The notes beneath the pieces are model-generated. The model ran no database searches. It saw only the letters and a list, made by a program, of their open reading frames with translations, and had not been told where the DNA came from. The translations under genes were made by a program, and so were the position numbers. Source: Sideroxydans sp. (lineage in GTDB: Bacteria > Pseudomonadota > Gammaproteobacteria > Burkholderiales > Gallionellaceae). Taken from it: a DNA stretch of 64,000 bases. The number at the start of each line of letters is the position of its first letter. The stretch's first letter is position 1. The DNA lies in assembly GCA_016124455.1 (NCBI GenBank), contig WGNQ01000001.1:169846-233845 (forward strand). The letters run 5' to 3'. Below, piece by piece: positions 17,276-27,021 of this stretch.

Positions 17276-17740
17276 ATGAGCATATCGATACAGACAGCCG
17301 ATTTCGATCTCGCTGCCGAGCTCGCCGCATTGCGCAAATCCAGCGCCCAGACCGGCGCGCTGGTGAGCTTCGTAGGGCTGGTACGCGACTTCAGCAGCGA
17401 CGAAAAAATCGAGGGTATCTATCTCGAACACTATCCCGGCATGTGCGAGAAGGCACTGCAAAAGATCATCGGCGAAGCACAGCAGCGCTGGCACTTGCTC
17501 GATGTGCGCATCATCCATCGCATCGGCCAGCTGCTGCCCAATGATCAGATCGTACTGGTTGCCACTGCATCGACCCATCGCGCGGACGCCTTCGCCGCCT
17601 GCGAATTCATCATCGATTACCTGAAAACCGCCGCGCCATTCTGGAAGCGTGAACAGACTGCGCATGGCACCAAATGGCTGGACACCAAAGATACCGACAT
17701 CCAGCGCATGCGGCGCTGGCACAATGGAGAAACCGTATGA
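17276..17740 (+). CDS. moaE: Molybdopterin synthase large subunit MoaE
   Basis: A 154-residue catalytic subunit that inserts two sulfurs from MoaD into cyclic pyranopterin monophosphate. Typical motifs are [24 protein letters not shown] and the basic FWKREQT near the C-terminus. The ATG at 17276 follows the moaD stop closely; the earlier in-frame codons lie inside moaD. The stop overlaps moaC. Confidence 0.95.
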   Translation: MSISIQTADFDLAAELAALRKSSAQTGALVSFVGLVRDFSSDEKIEGIYLEHYPGMCEKALQKIIGEAQQRWHLLDVRIIHRIGQLLPNDQIVLVATASTHRADAFAACEFIIDYLKTAAPFWKREQTAHGTKWLDTKDTDIQRMRRWHNGETV

Positions 17741-18216
17741 GCAACCCCCTCACCCACTTCGACCCGCACGGCCAGGCGCACATGGTGGATGTCGCCGGCA
17801 AGGATGAAACCCGGCGCATCGCCCGCGCTGCCGGGCGCATCAGCATGCAGCCTGCCACCCTGCAGCTCATCTCGGACCGCAGCGCGCAAAAGGGCGATGT
17901 GCTGGGCGTGGCACGCATCGCGGCGATCCAGGGCAGCAAGCGCACCGCCGAGCTGATCCCGCTCTGCCATCCGCTTTATCTGACACACACTGCAGTGGAA
18001 TTCACGCTGGACCGTGAGAACAATGCAGTGGAATGCCTCGTCACCACCGAGACCGTGGGCCGTACCGGCGTCGAAATGGAAGCCCTCACCGCCGTCAGCG
18101 TGGCCCTGCTCACCATCTACGACATGTGCAAGGCCGCCGATCGCGGCATGGTGCTAGCCGATATACGGTTGCTGGAAAAGCAGGGTGGACGCTCGGGACA
18201 TTGGCGTGCCAACTAA
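17737..18216 (+). CDS. moaC: Cyclic pyranopterin monophosphate synthase MoaC
   Basis: A 159-residue enzyme acting after MoaA in molybdopterin synthesis. Motifs [27 protein letters not shown] and [23 protein letters not shown] are characteristic. The ATG at 17737 overlaps the moaE stop by four bases. It is the last gene of this run. The partner moaA lies on the other strand at 23-24 kb. Confidence 0.96.
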   Translation: MSNPLTHFDPHGQAHMVDVAGKDETRRIARAAGRISMQPATLQLISDRSAQKGDVLGVARIAAIQGSKRTAELIPLCHPLYLTHTAVEFTLDRENNAVECLVTTETVGRTGVEMEALTAVSVALLTIYDMCKAADRGMVLADIRLLEKQGGRSGHWRAN

Positions 18217-18272
18217 CGACCGCCTGAGGTAAATGCGCTGTCGGGCGAATAGCCGCTATTTGCAGTAGCACA

Positions 18273-18286
18273 CCGGAATATTCCGG
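18273..18286. repeat. Perfect 14-bp palindrome CCGGAATATTCCGG
   Basis: A perfect inverted repeat lies 56 bases after the moaC stop and just ahead of the chemoreceptor promoter. It could be an operator or part of a weak terminator. No T-run follows. Confidence 0.4.
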
Positions 18287-18303
18287 CATTCCGCGATCAA
18301 GCC

Positions 18304-18330
18304 TAAAGATATCGGACTTTGCGCCGATAA
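18304..18330 (+). promoter_or_regulatory. Sigma-28 (FliA) type promoter for the chemoreceptor
   Basis: TAAAGATA, 11 bases, then GCCGATAA. The -10 element is identical to the FliA consensus, the -35 differs little from TAAAGTTT, and the spacing is exact. It lies about 125 bases before the chemoreceptor start, so this receptor is expected to be co-regulated with flagella. Confidence 0.85.
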
Positions 18331-18455
18331 GCCCAGAACAAATAATTACAATAACCCCTCGAAACTCAAGTGGTTTTATCAACACCTGGTTATCGCGGGA
18401 CAGATGGGCTGCTCGAAGGGAGGGAGCTAATACATACAAACGAAAGAGGTAATTC

Positions 18456-20099
18456 ATGTATTTGTTTCTCTCAAAGATCAAGATCGGCACCCGGCTCGGT
18501 GCCGGCTTCGCCATCCTGCTGACGCTGATGCTTGCCGTTGCCGCCTTTGGCGTCATCCACATGATGGAAATCCGGGCGCGGCTCGCCGAAATCACCAAGG
18601 TCAACAATATCGAAACGCAGCTGGCGACGGCCATGCGTGTGTCCGTCTACCAGCGCGCCATCATGACCCGGAATATCGCCTTGTTTACCGATGACGCGGC
18701 GATGCAGGCCGAATCGCAGAAGTTCGAGCTGCAGCGTACGGAATACGATGACGCCAAGAAGAAGCTGGCGGCGATGCTCGCCCTGCCCGGCACGGCCGAA
18801 GAAGAAAAAGCGCTGTTCGACAAAATCCAGCAGGCGGAAACACTAACGGTTCCGCTGATCCAGAAGGCGATTGATCTGGGGCTGGCCAACAAAACCCAGG
18901 AAGCACACAAGGTGCTGATATCCGAAGCCGAAGAACCGCAGCGCGACTGGCTGGACCAGCTCAACCAGCTGGTTGCCAAGGAAGACCAGCTGAATGCGGC
19001 AGCGGCGGCAGCGGCGGAGGCAAGCTATAAACGCGGCCTCAACAGCATGATGATTTTGTGCGCGCTCGCGCTCGCGCTGGGCATATGGATCGCTGTGCTG
19101 CTGACGCGCAGCATAACCCGGCCGATCGACCGCGCCGTCAAGGTCGCGGAACGTGTGGCGGGTGGAGACCTGACCTCACGCATCGAGGTCGAATCCCGCG
19201 ATGAAATAGGCGAGCTCATGCGCGCGCTCAAGACCATGAACGGAAACCTGAGCAGCCTGATCGGCCAGGCCCGCGCAAGCTCGCAAAATGTCTCCAGCGC
19301 AGCGAGTGCACTGTCGACCGCAGCCGGCCAGGTCGCCATCAGCTCCCAGCATCAGAGCGAAGCCGCCTCCTCGATGGCTGCAGCGGTCGAGGAAATGACG
19401 GTTAGCGTCGGCCAGATCTCGGATCATGCCAGCGGCGCAGAACAGATTTCCACCGAATCCGGCACGCTGGCCAAGGAAGGCAGTGCCGTGATCGGCGAAC
19501 TGATTGCGAAGATGGGAGAGATCGCCAAGACCGTTACCGACTCGTCCCAGGTCATGGAAGAGCTGACCCGGCAATCCGAACAGATTTCGAATATCGTCAA
19601 GGTCATCAAGGAGGTTGCGGAACAGACCAATCTGCTGGCGCTCAACGCCGCGATCGAAGCCGCCCGGGCTGGCGAGCAGGGACGCGGTTTTGCCGTCGTC
19701 GCCGATGAAGTCAGAAAACTGGCGGAACGAACCTCGCAGTCCACGCTGGATATTTCCGGCGTGATCGAGAAGGTCCGTGCCGGCATTCACGGTGCCATGG
19801 ACAGCATGCGGATCGGGGTGGAACAGGCAGATCAGGGCATGAAGCAGGCGAGCGAGACCGTCGATTCAATCAGCCGCATCAATTCTGGCTCCCAGCGGGT
19901 GGTGGAAACCGTCAACGACATCAGTGCGGCGCTCAGGGAGCAGAGCCTGGCAAACAACGAGATCGCCAGGAACGTCGAGAAGATTGCCCAGATGACCGAG
20001 GAAAACAATGCGGCCATGGAGGAAACCGCCAAAACGGCACACGACCTTGAGCATCTCGCCTCCTCGCTGCAGGAGGTGGTGGCCAAGTTCAAGGTCTAG
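18456..20099 (+). CDS. Methyl-accepting chemotaxis protein
   Basis: A 547-residue receptor. A membrane helix at about 12-34 is followed by a periplasmic four-helix-bundle sensor, a second helix at about 195-215, a HAMP domain (SITRPIDRAVKVAERVAGGDL) and a cytoplasmic signalling coiled coil with the conserved hairpin tip EQTNLLALNAAIEAARAGE near residue 388. It controls CheA. The ligand cannot be read from sequence. An AAGAGG ribosome binding site and a sigma-28 promoter lie upstream. No chemotaxis kinase genes are nearby, so it is a stand-alone receptor. Confidence 0.95.
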   Translation: MYLFLSKIKIGTRLGAGFAILLTLMLAVAAFGVIHMMEIRARLAEITKVNNIETQLATAMRVSVYQRAIMTRNIALFTDDAAMQAESQKFELQRTEYDDAKKKLAAMLALPGTAEEEKALFDKIQQAETLTVPLIQKAIDLGLANKTQEAHKVLISEAEEPQRDWLDQLNQLVAKEDQLNAAAAAAAEASYKRGLNSMMILCALALALGIWIAVLLTRSITRPIDRAVKVAERVAGGDLTSRIEVESRDEIGELMRALKTMNGNLSSLIGQARASSQNVSSAASALSTAAGQVAISSQHQSEAASSMAAAVEEMTVSVGQISDHASGAEQISTESGTLAKEGSAVIGELIAKMGEIAKTVTDSSQVMEELTRQSEQISNIVKVIKEVAEQTNLLALNAAIEAARAGEQGRGFAVVADEVRKLAERTSQSTLDISGVIEKVRAGIHGAMDSMRIGVEQADQGMKQASETVDSISRINSGSQRVVETVNDISAALREQSLANNEIARNVEKIAQMTEENNAAMEETAKTAHDLEHLASSLQEVVAKFKV

Positions 20100-20154
20100 T
20101 GAGTACGCTCCGAATTCCGGGCAAGCCGGCCAATGCGTAACGAAGCTTCCGCCT

Positions 20155-21873
20155 TTACTCCGCGGCATGGCCGGCATGCCGCGGCAAGACACCGTGCCGG
20201 GCAAGATAGTCGACAAAGGACTTGTCCACATGCAGGGTATGCGCAAGCAGCCAGTCCTTGAGTGACTGCAGAACCAGCAACTCGCCGCCTTGCGCCAGTT
20301 TTTCCTTGAGGTAATGCGCCTCCTGCAGCAGCCGCCGGTGTTCGTCCGCATGCAGCGTCCGTTCCGGATAGGCATATTTGTCCATCATCTGCTCTTCGAC
20401 CGCAAAATGCGACTCGGCTGCGGCGATCAGCTCATCGAATAATTGCGCGACATTGCCCGGCGGATCATTGCGCCTCACCGCATCGTTGAGTTCATTCAGT
20501 ATCCTGACCAGTATCTGGTGCTGGCGGTCGGTTTCCGGCTCGCCCAGCACATATGCCTCGATCCATGGATGGTTCCCGGTGTGCAACCCATCCTTGCTAT
20601 AGGTATATGTACTCTTGCCATGCCGTTTACTGGCATACATGGCATCGTCGGCCGCACTCATCAGCCGGTCGAGTTCGCGGCCATTGTCAGGATAGATGGC
20701 GATACCGATACTGACACCGACATGGCATTCCCGACCATCCGGCAGCGCAACGGGCGCAGACAGCTGCTGGATGATTTTTTCCGCGACCACCGCCACATCC
20801 AGCGGCTTTTCGATTTCCTCGAACACAATGGCAAACTCGTCCCCACCTACGCGGGCCACCGTGTCCACATCACGGACACAGGCCAGCATGCGCTTGGCCA
20901 CTGCCTGCAATACCGTATCGCCGGCCGCATGACCAAAGTTGTCGTTGACCGCCTTGAAGCCGTCGAGATCGAGAAAGAACAGCGCCAGCAACTTGTTCCG
21001 CCGTTTGGCATGCGCAATCGATCTGGCCAGCCGGTCCGAGAACAGCTCACGATTGGGCAGCTCCGTCAGCCGGTCATGGTGCGCAAGGAAACTGATCCGC
21101 TGCTCTGCCTCCTTGCGCCTGCTGATATCTTCAACCAAGCTGATGAAATATAGCGGAGTGCCGGCACTGTCGCGCTCGAGGGTAACACTGAGCTGCACCC
21201 AGACCGGTCGCCCGTCCGTGCGGACATAGCGTTTCTCGTACTTGATGACTTCATTGTTTTCATCAAGCAGGGACTGCAGGTACTGCTTGCTGATGGCGCG
21301 ATCGTCCGGATAGGTAATATCGTTAATCGTCAGCCCGTCAAACGCATCGCGCTGCAATCCCACAATATCGCACAACGCCTGATTGACCTGGATAAAGCGC
21401 CCTTCCAGGTCGGTGATGACCAGGCCCAGCGGGGCATGCTCCATGATATTGCGGAAACGCGACTCGCTTTCCCGCAGCGCCCGCTCGGCCTCTCTGCGTT
21501 CGGTAATGTCGTGAATCACCGAATAGAGCAAATGCTGCCCATTGATGGTCAGCGGGCCGGAGTGCACCTCCACATCGCGGATCTCGCCGCCGGCCAGGCG
21601 GTGGCGGAAATAGAAATGGCTGCGTTGTTCCCGGGCTGCACGCTGCATCTCCTCTTTCACCTGTTCCGGCGAAAAAGTATTGATGTCGGTAATGTGCATG
21701 CTCCTGATGCGCTCCGTGCCGTAACCGTAGTATTGGCATGCCGCCTCGTTGGCATCGACGATACTGCCATCCTGCGGGTCGATCAGCAGCATCGGCACTT
21801 TTGATTTGGCAAACAACACCTGGTATCGCTCGTCGACTTCACGCGATTCCGTTCCTGCCGGGCTCTCAAGCAT
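20155..21873 (-). CDS. PAS-PAS-GGDEF diguanylate cyclase with C-terminal hemerythrin
   Basis: About 572 residues. Two PAS domains (about 20-135 and 140-260) precede a GGDEF domain with an intact active site (VARVGGDEFAIVF, about residue 343) and a bacteriohemerythrin domain (about 440-570) with the di-iron residues in DRQHQILV, ESHFAVEEQMM, HADEHRRLL and HTLHVDKSF. The protein should make cyclic di-GMP in response to O2 or redox state sensed at the di-iron site. The ATG at 21873 has GGGAGA eight bases upstream; the frame extends to 21909 without support. It converges with the chemoreceptor gene. Confidence 0.92.
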   Translation of the reverse strand: MLESPAGTESREVDERYQVLFAKSKVPMLLIDPQDGSIVDANEAACQYYGYGTERIRSMHITDINTFSPEQVKEEMQRAAREQRSHFYFRHRLAGGEIRDVEVHSGPLTINGQHLLYSVIHDITERREAERALRESESRFRNIMEHAPLGLVITDLEGRFIQVNQALCDIVGLQRDAFDGLTINDITYPDDRAISKQYLQSLLDENNEVIKYEKRYVRTDGRPVWVQLSVTLERDSAGTPLYFISLVEDISRRKEAEQRISFLAHHDRLTELPNRELFSDRLARSIAHAKRRNKLLALFFLDLDGFKAVNDNFGHAAGDTVLQAVAKRMLACVRDVDTVARVGGDEFAIVFEEIEKPLDVAVVAEKIIQQLSAPVALPDGRECHVGVSIGIAIYPDNGRELDRLMSAADDAMYASKRHGKSTYTYSKDGLHTGNHPWIEAYVLGEPETDRQHQILVRILNELNDAVRRNDPPGNVAQLFDELIAAAESHFAVEEQMMDKYAYPERTLHADEHRRLLQEAHYLKEKLAQGGELLVLQSLKDWLLAHTLHVDKSFVDYLARHGVLPRHAGHAAE

Positions 21874-21992
21874 GCTTGTTGTCTCCCTGCGATATGCTGC
21901 GAACTTCAACCCGACGCCTCTTCGGGGCGTATTTTAGTTCCCGGGAAGTCTATCCCGCCACCTTCTGGCTGTCACGCACAGCACCCATCTTT

Positions 21993-22553
21993 TCACTTCG
22001 GTTTCTGTGCCGATTTAGGGCGGAATACACTGATGATTTCGGGATGCGTCTCGATATATGGCCCGCCGATCAGGTCGATGCAATAGGGTACCGCGGCAAA
22101 GATGCCATCCAGCGTTTCCTTGATTGCCTTGGGCTGTCCCGGCAGGTTCAGAATGAGGCTTTGTCCGCGCACCACACCGACCTGGCGCGACAGAATTGCG
22201 GTAGGCACGTACTGCAGGCTCACCGCGCGCATCTGTTCGCCAAAACCCGGCAGCACCTTGTGCGCCACGGCCAGGGTCGCTTCCGGTGTGACATCGCGCG
22301 GGGCCGGGCCGGTACCGCCGGTGGTGAGGATCAGGTGACAGCCTTCGCTGTCTGCCAGCTCGACCAGCGTCGCCTCAATCTGTTTCTGCTCATCCGGGAT
22401 GAGGCGCATGATGCTGTGCCACGGGCTGCACAACGCTTCGGTGAACCATGCCTGCAGCGCCGGCAAACCCGCATCCTGATAGGTGCCGCTGCTGGCACGG
22501 TCGCTGATAGAGATCAGCCCGACCTTAAGCGATGGCTCGCTGGATGTCGTCAT
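21993..22553 (-). CDS. mogA: Molybdopterin adenylyltransferase MogA
   Basis: A 186-residue enzyme activating molybdopterin by adenylation before molybdate insertion. Motifs GLISISDRASSGTYQDAG, TTGGTGPAPRDVTPEAT and LNLPGQPKAIKETL match MogA more closely than MoaB. The ATG at 22553 is chosen because GGAGGGAG lies just upstream; it overlaps the end of mobA. Order on this strand is moaA-mobA-mogA. Confidence 0.93.
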   Translation of the reverse strand: MTTSSEPSLKVGLISISDRASSGTYQDAGLPALQAWFTEALCSPWHSIMRLIPDEQKQIEATLVELADSEGCHLILTTGGTGPAPRDVTPEATLAVAHKVLPGFGEQMRAVSLQYVPTAILSRQVGVVRGQSLILNLPGQPKAIKETLDGIFAAVPYCIDLIGGPYIETHPEIISVFRPKSAQKPK

Positions 22554-23148
22554 AACTCCCTCCACTTTCCAATATCTGGTTGGCAAGCGCCAGCTCGTGC
22601 ACCGAGTTCAAGTTGATGAAAGCGGCAGCATGTTCGAACGGCACTTCGCTTAATTGCAGACTGTCCTGCCAGGCCTTCACCTTGCGTCCGCCGCCGGCCA
22701 GATAGTCGTTCAATTTTGGCAGTACGCTGCGGCGGTACAAGGCAATGGCTGGCTGCCGCCTTCCCCCGGTTACCGCCACGGCAGCTTCGGCCGGGCTGCC
22801 CATCGCGGCGTGCAGCCGGGCAAGCAGGTCCGCCGGCAAGAACGGGGCATCACACGGCACGCTGGCGACCCACTCATGGCTGGCTTGCAGCATGGCGGCC
22901 TGCAGGCCAGCCAGCGGCCCGGCATAACCTGTCGTCTGGTCGGGAAGCACCGGGCAGCCGCAGTGTGAAAAACTGGCAGGGTTGTCATTGGCACTGATCA
23001 GGACTGTCCCGCACTGCACGCGAACCGCCTGCAACACCCAGTCAATTAACGGTTGCCCCTGCAGCAGCTGCAACGCCTTGGCGCCGCCGATGCGCGTGCC
23101 CAGGCCACCCGCAAGTATCACCGTAGTGGTTGCCGGTGGCTGGCGCAT
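22525..23148 (-). CDS. mobA: Molybdenum cofactor guanylyltransferase MobA
   Basis: A 207-residue nucleotidyltransferase that adds GMP to Moco, giving the bis-MGD form used by DMSO-reductase-type enzymes. The GTP-binding motif LAGGLGTRIGGAKALQLLQG and the VPCDAPFLP motif are present. The ATG at 23148 overlaps the moaA stop (TGATG); the longer frame is inside moaA. Together with mobB it shows that bis-MGD enzymes exist elsewhere in the genome. Confidence 0.94.
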   Translation of the reverse strand: MRQPPATTTVILAGGLGTRIGGAKALQLLQGQPLIDWVLQAVRVQCGTVLISANDNPASFSHCGCPVLPDQTTGYAGPLAGLQAAMLQASHEWVASVPCDAPFLPADLLARLHAAMGSPAEAAVAVTGGRRQPAIALYRRSVLPKLNDYLAGGGRKVKAWQDSLQLSEVPFEHAAAFINLNSVHELALANQILESGGSYDDIQRAIA

Positions 23149-24149
23149 CAACCGCCGGTTTGCGACATAAAACGTACGACCGCAGGCTGTGTCTGCGACG
23201 GGTCGAACTGGTGTGACTGTGGCTTGATGGCCACCGCCTGCATGATGCACTCGCGCAGTCCCGCCGCATCACCGGCGCGCGCCGCCGGCAGCAAATCCAC
23301 CCTGCCTTCGTTGCCGAGGCAGGGATACAGCTCGCCGCGCGCAGTAACGCGCATGCGGTTGCAGCTGGCACAGAAATTCTGCGTATGGGGCGAGATAAAA
23401 CCGATGCGCGTATCGTACCCGGCCATGCGCCAGTAATATGCCGGACCGCCGCTGCTTTCCACGCTGGGTATCAATTCAAACTGCTGCCTGAGCTCCGCCA
23501 GCAGTTCCTGATTGCTGCAGAATGAATCTGCGATATGGAGCCCGGTCTCGCCCAGCGGCATCTGTTCGATAAAGCTGATGTCCACGCCGCGTGCCTGTGC
23601 AAAGCGAACCAGGCCGAACAGTTCGTGCTGGTTGATGCCACGCATCAGCACCGTGTTCAGTTTGATGCGGCGCGCGCCCAGTGCGGCAATGGCGGCATCG
23701 ATACCGGCCAGAACCTGTGGCAGGTTGCCGGTACGGGTGATGCGGTGAAAGTTTTCCGGATCCAGGCTATCCAGACTGATATTGATGCGATCCACGCCTG
23801 CTTGCGCCAGCGGCGCCGCAAATTGCGATAGCTGCGAACCATTGCTGGTCAGCACCAGTTCACGCAGGCCCGGCAGTTCGCGCAGGCGCGCCGCCAGCCA
23901 TGGCATGTCTTTCCGCACCAGCGGCTCGCCACCGGTCAGGCGGATCTTGTCCACGCCCAGACTGACAAAAGTTTGCGCAACCAGCAGACATTCCTCGAGC
24001 GACAGGATTTCGCTGCGCGGCATGAACTCCATCTTTTCCGACATGCAATAGGTACAGCGGAAATCGCAGCGATCGGTCAGCGACAGGCGCAGGTAAGTGA
24101 CCTTCCTGCCGAATCCGTCCTGCAATGGTGTGATGCTGCCGAATGTCAT
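23148..24149 (-). CDS. moaA: GTP 3',8-cyclase MoaA (radical SAM)
   Basis: A 333-residue enzyme making the first Moco intermediate from GTP. The radical SAM cluster is CTYCMSE near residue 35 in the form CXXXCXXC (DFRCTYCMS), and the second cluster cysteines are in NFCASCNRMRVTARGELYPC. A final GG pair (MSQTGG) is the known functional MoaA tail. A good -10 element lies 30 bases upstream. Confidence 0.97.
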   Translation of the reverse strand: MTFGSITPLQDGFGRKVTYLRLSLTDRCDFRCTYCMSEKMEFMPRSEILSLEECLLVAQTFVSLGVDKIRLTGGEPLVRKDMPWLAARLRELPGLRELVLTSNGSQLSQFAAPLAQAGVDRINISLDSLDPENFHRITRTGNLPQVLAGIDAAIAALGARRIKLNTVLMRGINQHELFGLVRFAQARGVDISFIEQMPLGETGLHIADSFCSNQELLAELRQQFELIPSVESSGGPAYYWRMAGYDTRIGFISPHTQNFCASCNRMRVTARGELYPCLGNEGRVDLLPAARAGDAAGLRECIMQAVAIKPQSHQFDPSQTQPAVVRFMSQTGG

Positions 24150-24177
24150 GCCCGACTACCCTCAAGTAAACGCTCAC

Positions 24178-24183
24178 ATTATA
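24178..24183 (-). promoter_or_regulatory. -10 element upstream of moaA
   Basis: TATAAT on the minus strand about 30 bases before the moaA ATG, with TTTGCC 17 bases further upstream as a weak -35. Expected leader is about 20 bases, too short for a Moco riboswitch. Confidence 0.5.
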
Positions 24184-24244
24184 CCGCGCATTGGGGGCAG
24201 GCAAACATCCCGGAAGGAACGGCACCAGCCGTGCCAGGACAGCC

Positions 24245-26734
24245 TTACAGGCAGATTTCGGAGCCCAGCAAAGCCTCGAATTCCTCCGGCGGCATCGGCC
24301 TGGCAAACAGATAGCCTTGTGCGAAGTCACAGCCGACACCGGACAGCAAACGCAACTGGCCGATGGTTTCCACGCCTTCGGCAATTACCTTGAGGCCCAG
24401 CTTGTGGGCCATCACGATAATCGCCTCGGCCAGCGCCATGTCGTTCTCGTCGGCCTCCAGGTTGCTTACGAATGACTTGTCGATCTTCAGGTAATCGATG
24501 TCGAATTTCTTGAGGTAGGAAAGTGCCGAATAGCCGGTACCGAAATCATCGATCGCCACCTGGACGCCCGCATCGCGGAAGGAAAGCAGTTTGTTGAGCA
24601 CGCGCTGGTCCTCCTGCAGCAGCAGGCCTTCGGTAATTTCAATGACGAAATTATTCCCGGTCAGCCCCAGATTGCGCAGGTAATTAAACCAGATGATGTC
24701 AAACACGTTTGCTTCCGACATGAACTGCACCGGCGATTTGTTGATGCTGACTTGGAAGTCGCTGGCATACAGCTGGATCCAGCGCTGCACCCAGCGCGCC
24801 GACTCCATGAATACCCAGTCGCCGATCTCGTTGATCATGCCGGTTTCTTCGGCCAGCGGGATGAATTCCAGCGGACTGACCACCCCCAGTTCCGGATGGT
24901 GCCAGCGCAATAACGCTTCCGCCTTGTGGATGCGGCCAGTCGACAAATCGACGATGGGCTGGAAATAGACGCGGAATTGCTCTTCCACCAGCGCATTGCG
25001 CAAGTCACCGATCATCCGCAGGCGTTTCTGGGCCTGTTCCTGCAACTGGTGCGTGAAATAACTGAAACGGTTACGCCCCTGGCTCTTGGCAAGATACATC
25101 GCCTGATCCGCATTCTTGAGCAGGCTGTCGGCATCGGCCGCATCATCGGGATACAGCGTGATGCCGATGCTGGCCGATACGTTGGCCACTTCGCCACTGA
25201 GGTGAAACGGGTCGACCAGCTTGGCGATAACATCCCGTGCCACGCGCTCCACATACGCTGCGTCCGGCGAACCCGTCAGCAGCACGGCAAACTCATCCCC
25301 GCCCAGGCGCGCCACGACATCCGATTCGCGCGCGCAGGAAGCAATACGCCTGGCCGCATCCACCAGCAGATCGTCGCCGACATGATGCCCCAGCATGTCG
25401 TTGACCTCCTTGAAACGGTCCAGGTCGATATAGCATAAGGCCAGCGACGTCCCGCCGCTGTACGATTTCCTGATTTCCTGCTCCAGCCGTCCGCGAAACA
25501 TGCTGCGGTTCGGCATCTGGGTAAGCGGATCGAAATTGGCCTGTCGCCAGATCATTTCCTCCGCCTCTTTTTTCTTGGTGATGTCCGAGAATAGCGCCAC
25601 CCGCCGGTGTACCTGGCCCGCATCATCATAAATGGTACTGATGGTCAGCCATTCCGCCATCAACTCCCCATTCTTGCGGCGGTCCCATATTTCACCTTGC
25701 CACTGGCCGGTGTCCGCCAGCGATTTCCACATCTGCCGGTAGAACTCGCTATCATGGTGGCCGGAACTCAGGATATTCGGGTTCTTGCCTATCACCTCCT
25801 CAGCCGCATAACCGGTCAACTGGATAAATGCCGGGTTGACAGTCATGATGCGGTTGCCGGAGTCCATCACGGACATGGCCTCGCTGATATTCTGGAACAC
25901 CAGCATCGCCAGTTTCTGCTCCTCTTCCCGATGCTTGCGCTCGGTAATATCAGTCGCAAAAACGAACAGCCGGCCTACCGTCGGCCAGTAAGTCACCCCG
26001 ATTTCTACCGGCCAAACGCTCCCATCCTTGCGCCGGTGCATGGTTTCAAAGCGGTCATGCCCGTTCTGCAAGATCTTTTCGATATGGCTTGCGGTTTCCT
26101 CCGGCTGCTCCCTGGCTTCAAGTTCGGAAACACACATGGTCAGCAATTCTTCACGGCTGTAACCGGAAAGCCGCACATAGGCATCGTTGACCTCAAGCAG
26201 CTGCCCCTCCATGCCCACGATCCAGAAACCATCTGCCGAGGTTTCGATGACAGCGCGATAGCGAGCTTCACGCGCGTTTAATTCTCGTTCAAGTTGTTTG
26301 CGCTCGGTAATGTCGCGTACGACGCTGTAATACAGCGGCTGTCCGCCCAATTCGATGATTTGCGCATTGACCTCAATGGGGATAACCGAACCGTCTTTGC
26401 GTATATGTGCCGATTCGAAGGACGCATGGCCTTCACGCTGGACTTGCGCCATGCGCCGTGGAACCTGATCGGCATACTCGGAGGAATTAAAATCAGCAAT
26501 ATACCTGCCCAGCATTTCCTGTTTGGTATAACCCAGCCGCTCATACCCAATACGATTGATATCGACAATGCGGCCGTCTGCCGACAGCAACAGATGGCAA
26601 TCCTGGGCCTCCTCGAACAAAAGCTGAAACTTCCGTTCGCTTTCCATCAGTGCCTTGATGAATGTTTCCTTCTGCCTAAATGCAGGAAAAATGCGGCGCG
26701 CAATCAACGATGCGATATCTTTTATATTCGGCAT
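24245..26734 (-). CDS. Multi-PAS GGDEF-EAL cyclic di-GMP protein
   Basis: About 829 residues: three PAS/PAC sensor domains (roughly 35-145, 150-265, 275-390), a GGDEF domain with intact LGGDEFAVLL near residue 478, and an EAL domain with intact KAEALLRWHHPELG near residue 606. It could both make and break cyclic di-GMP. No membrane segment is evident, so it is a soluble sensor. The ATG at 26734 (MPNIKDIASLIARR) has AGGGATGGGG just upstream. It stands alone, divergent from the lipoprotein gene. Confidence 0.94.
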   Translation of the reverse strand: MPNIKDIASLIARRIFPAFRQKETFIKALMESERKFQLLFEEAQDCHLLLSADGRIVDINRIGYERLGYTKQEMLGRYIADFNSSEYADQVPRRMAQVQREGHASFESAHIRKDGSVIPIEVNAQIIELGGQPLYYSVVRDITERKQLERELNAREARYRAVIETSADGFWIVGMEGQLLEVNDAYVRLSGYSREELLTMCVSELEAREQPEETASHIEKILQNGHDRFETMHRRKDGSVWPVEIGVTYWPTVGRLFVFATDITERKHREEEQKLAMLVFQNISEAMSVMDSGNRIMTVNPAFIQLTGYAAEEVIGKNPNILSSGHHDSEFYRQMWKSLADTGQWQGEIWDRRKNGELMAEWLTISTIYDDAGQVHRRVALFSDITKKKEAEEMIWRQANFDPLTQMPNRSMFRGRLEQEIRKSYSGGTSLALCYIDLDRFKEVNDMLGHHVGDDLLVDAARRIASCARESDVVARLGGDEFAVLLTGSPDAAYVERVARDVIAKLVDPFHLSGEVANVSASIGITLYPDDAADADSLLKNADQAMYLAKSQGRNRFSYFTHQLQEQAQKRLRMIGDLRNALVEEQFRVYFQPIVDLSTGRIHKAEALLRWHHPELGVVSPLEFIPLAEETGMINEIGDWVFMESARWVQRWIQLYASDFQVSINKSPVQFMSEANVFDIIWFNYLRNLGLTGNNFVIEITEGLLLQEDQRVLNKLLSFRDAGVQVAIDDFGTGYSALSYLKKFDIDYLKIDKSFVSNLEADENDMALAEAIIVMAHKLGLKVIAEGVETIGQLRLLSGVGCDFAQGYLFARPMPPEEFEALLGSEICL

Positions 26735-27021
26735 TCCCCATCCCTGACCAGCCAGCATTTGTGCACCACCGGCACGGTATCCCCGGCAGCAACCTAAACC
26801 TTATTATTGGAATGGATTATGGAAGAAAGTACCTGTTCCGGCAACCCTGCAGCCTCATCCAGCAAACCTGGCAGCATCGTTTCCGAAGGCATAGTGCGCT
26901 CATTTATTTTTGATTGTCGCGCTTCGCCAACATAAACAGCATATGACATCAAAGTTAAACATTGCAGGACTAACATGAAAAAAATATAGAATTGCCCCTG
27001 TCTTTTTCACATAAATTCATC

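Noticed and set aside
24150..24244. Moco riboswitch ahead of moaA
   Set aside because: The promoter -10 lies about 30 bases from the start codon, leaving no room for the aptamer.
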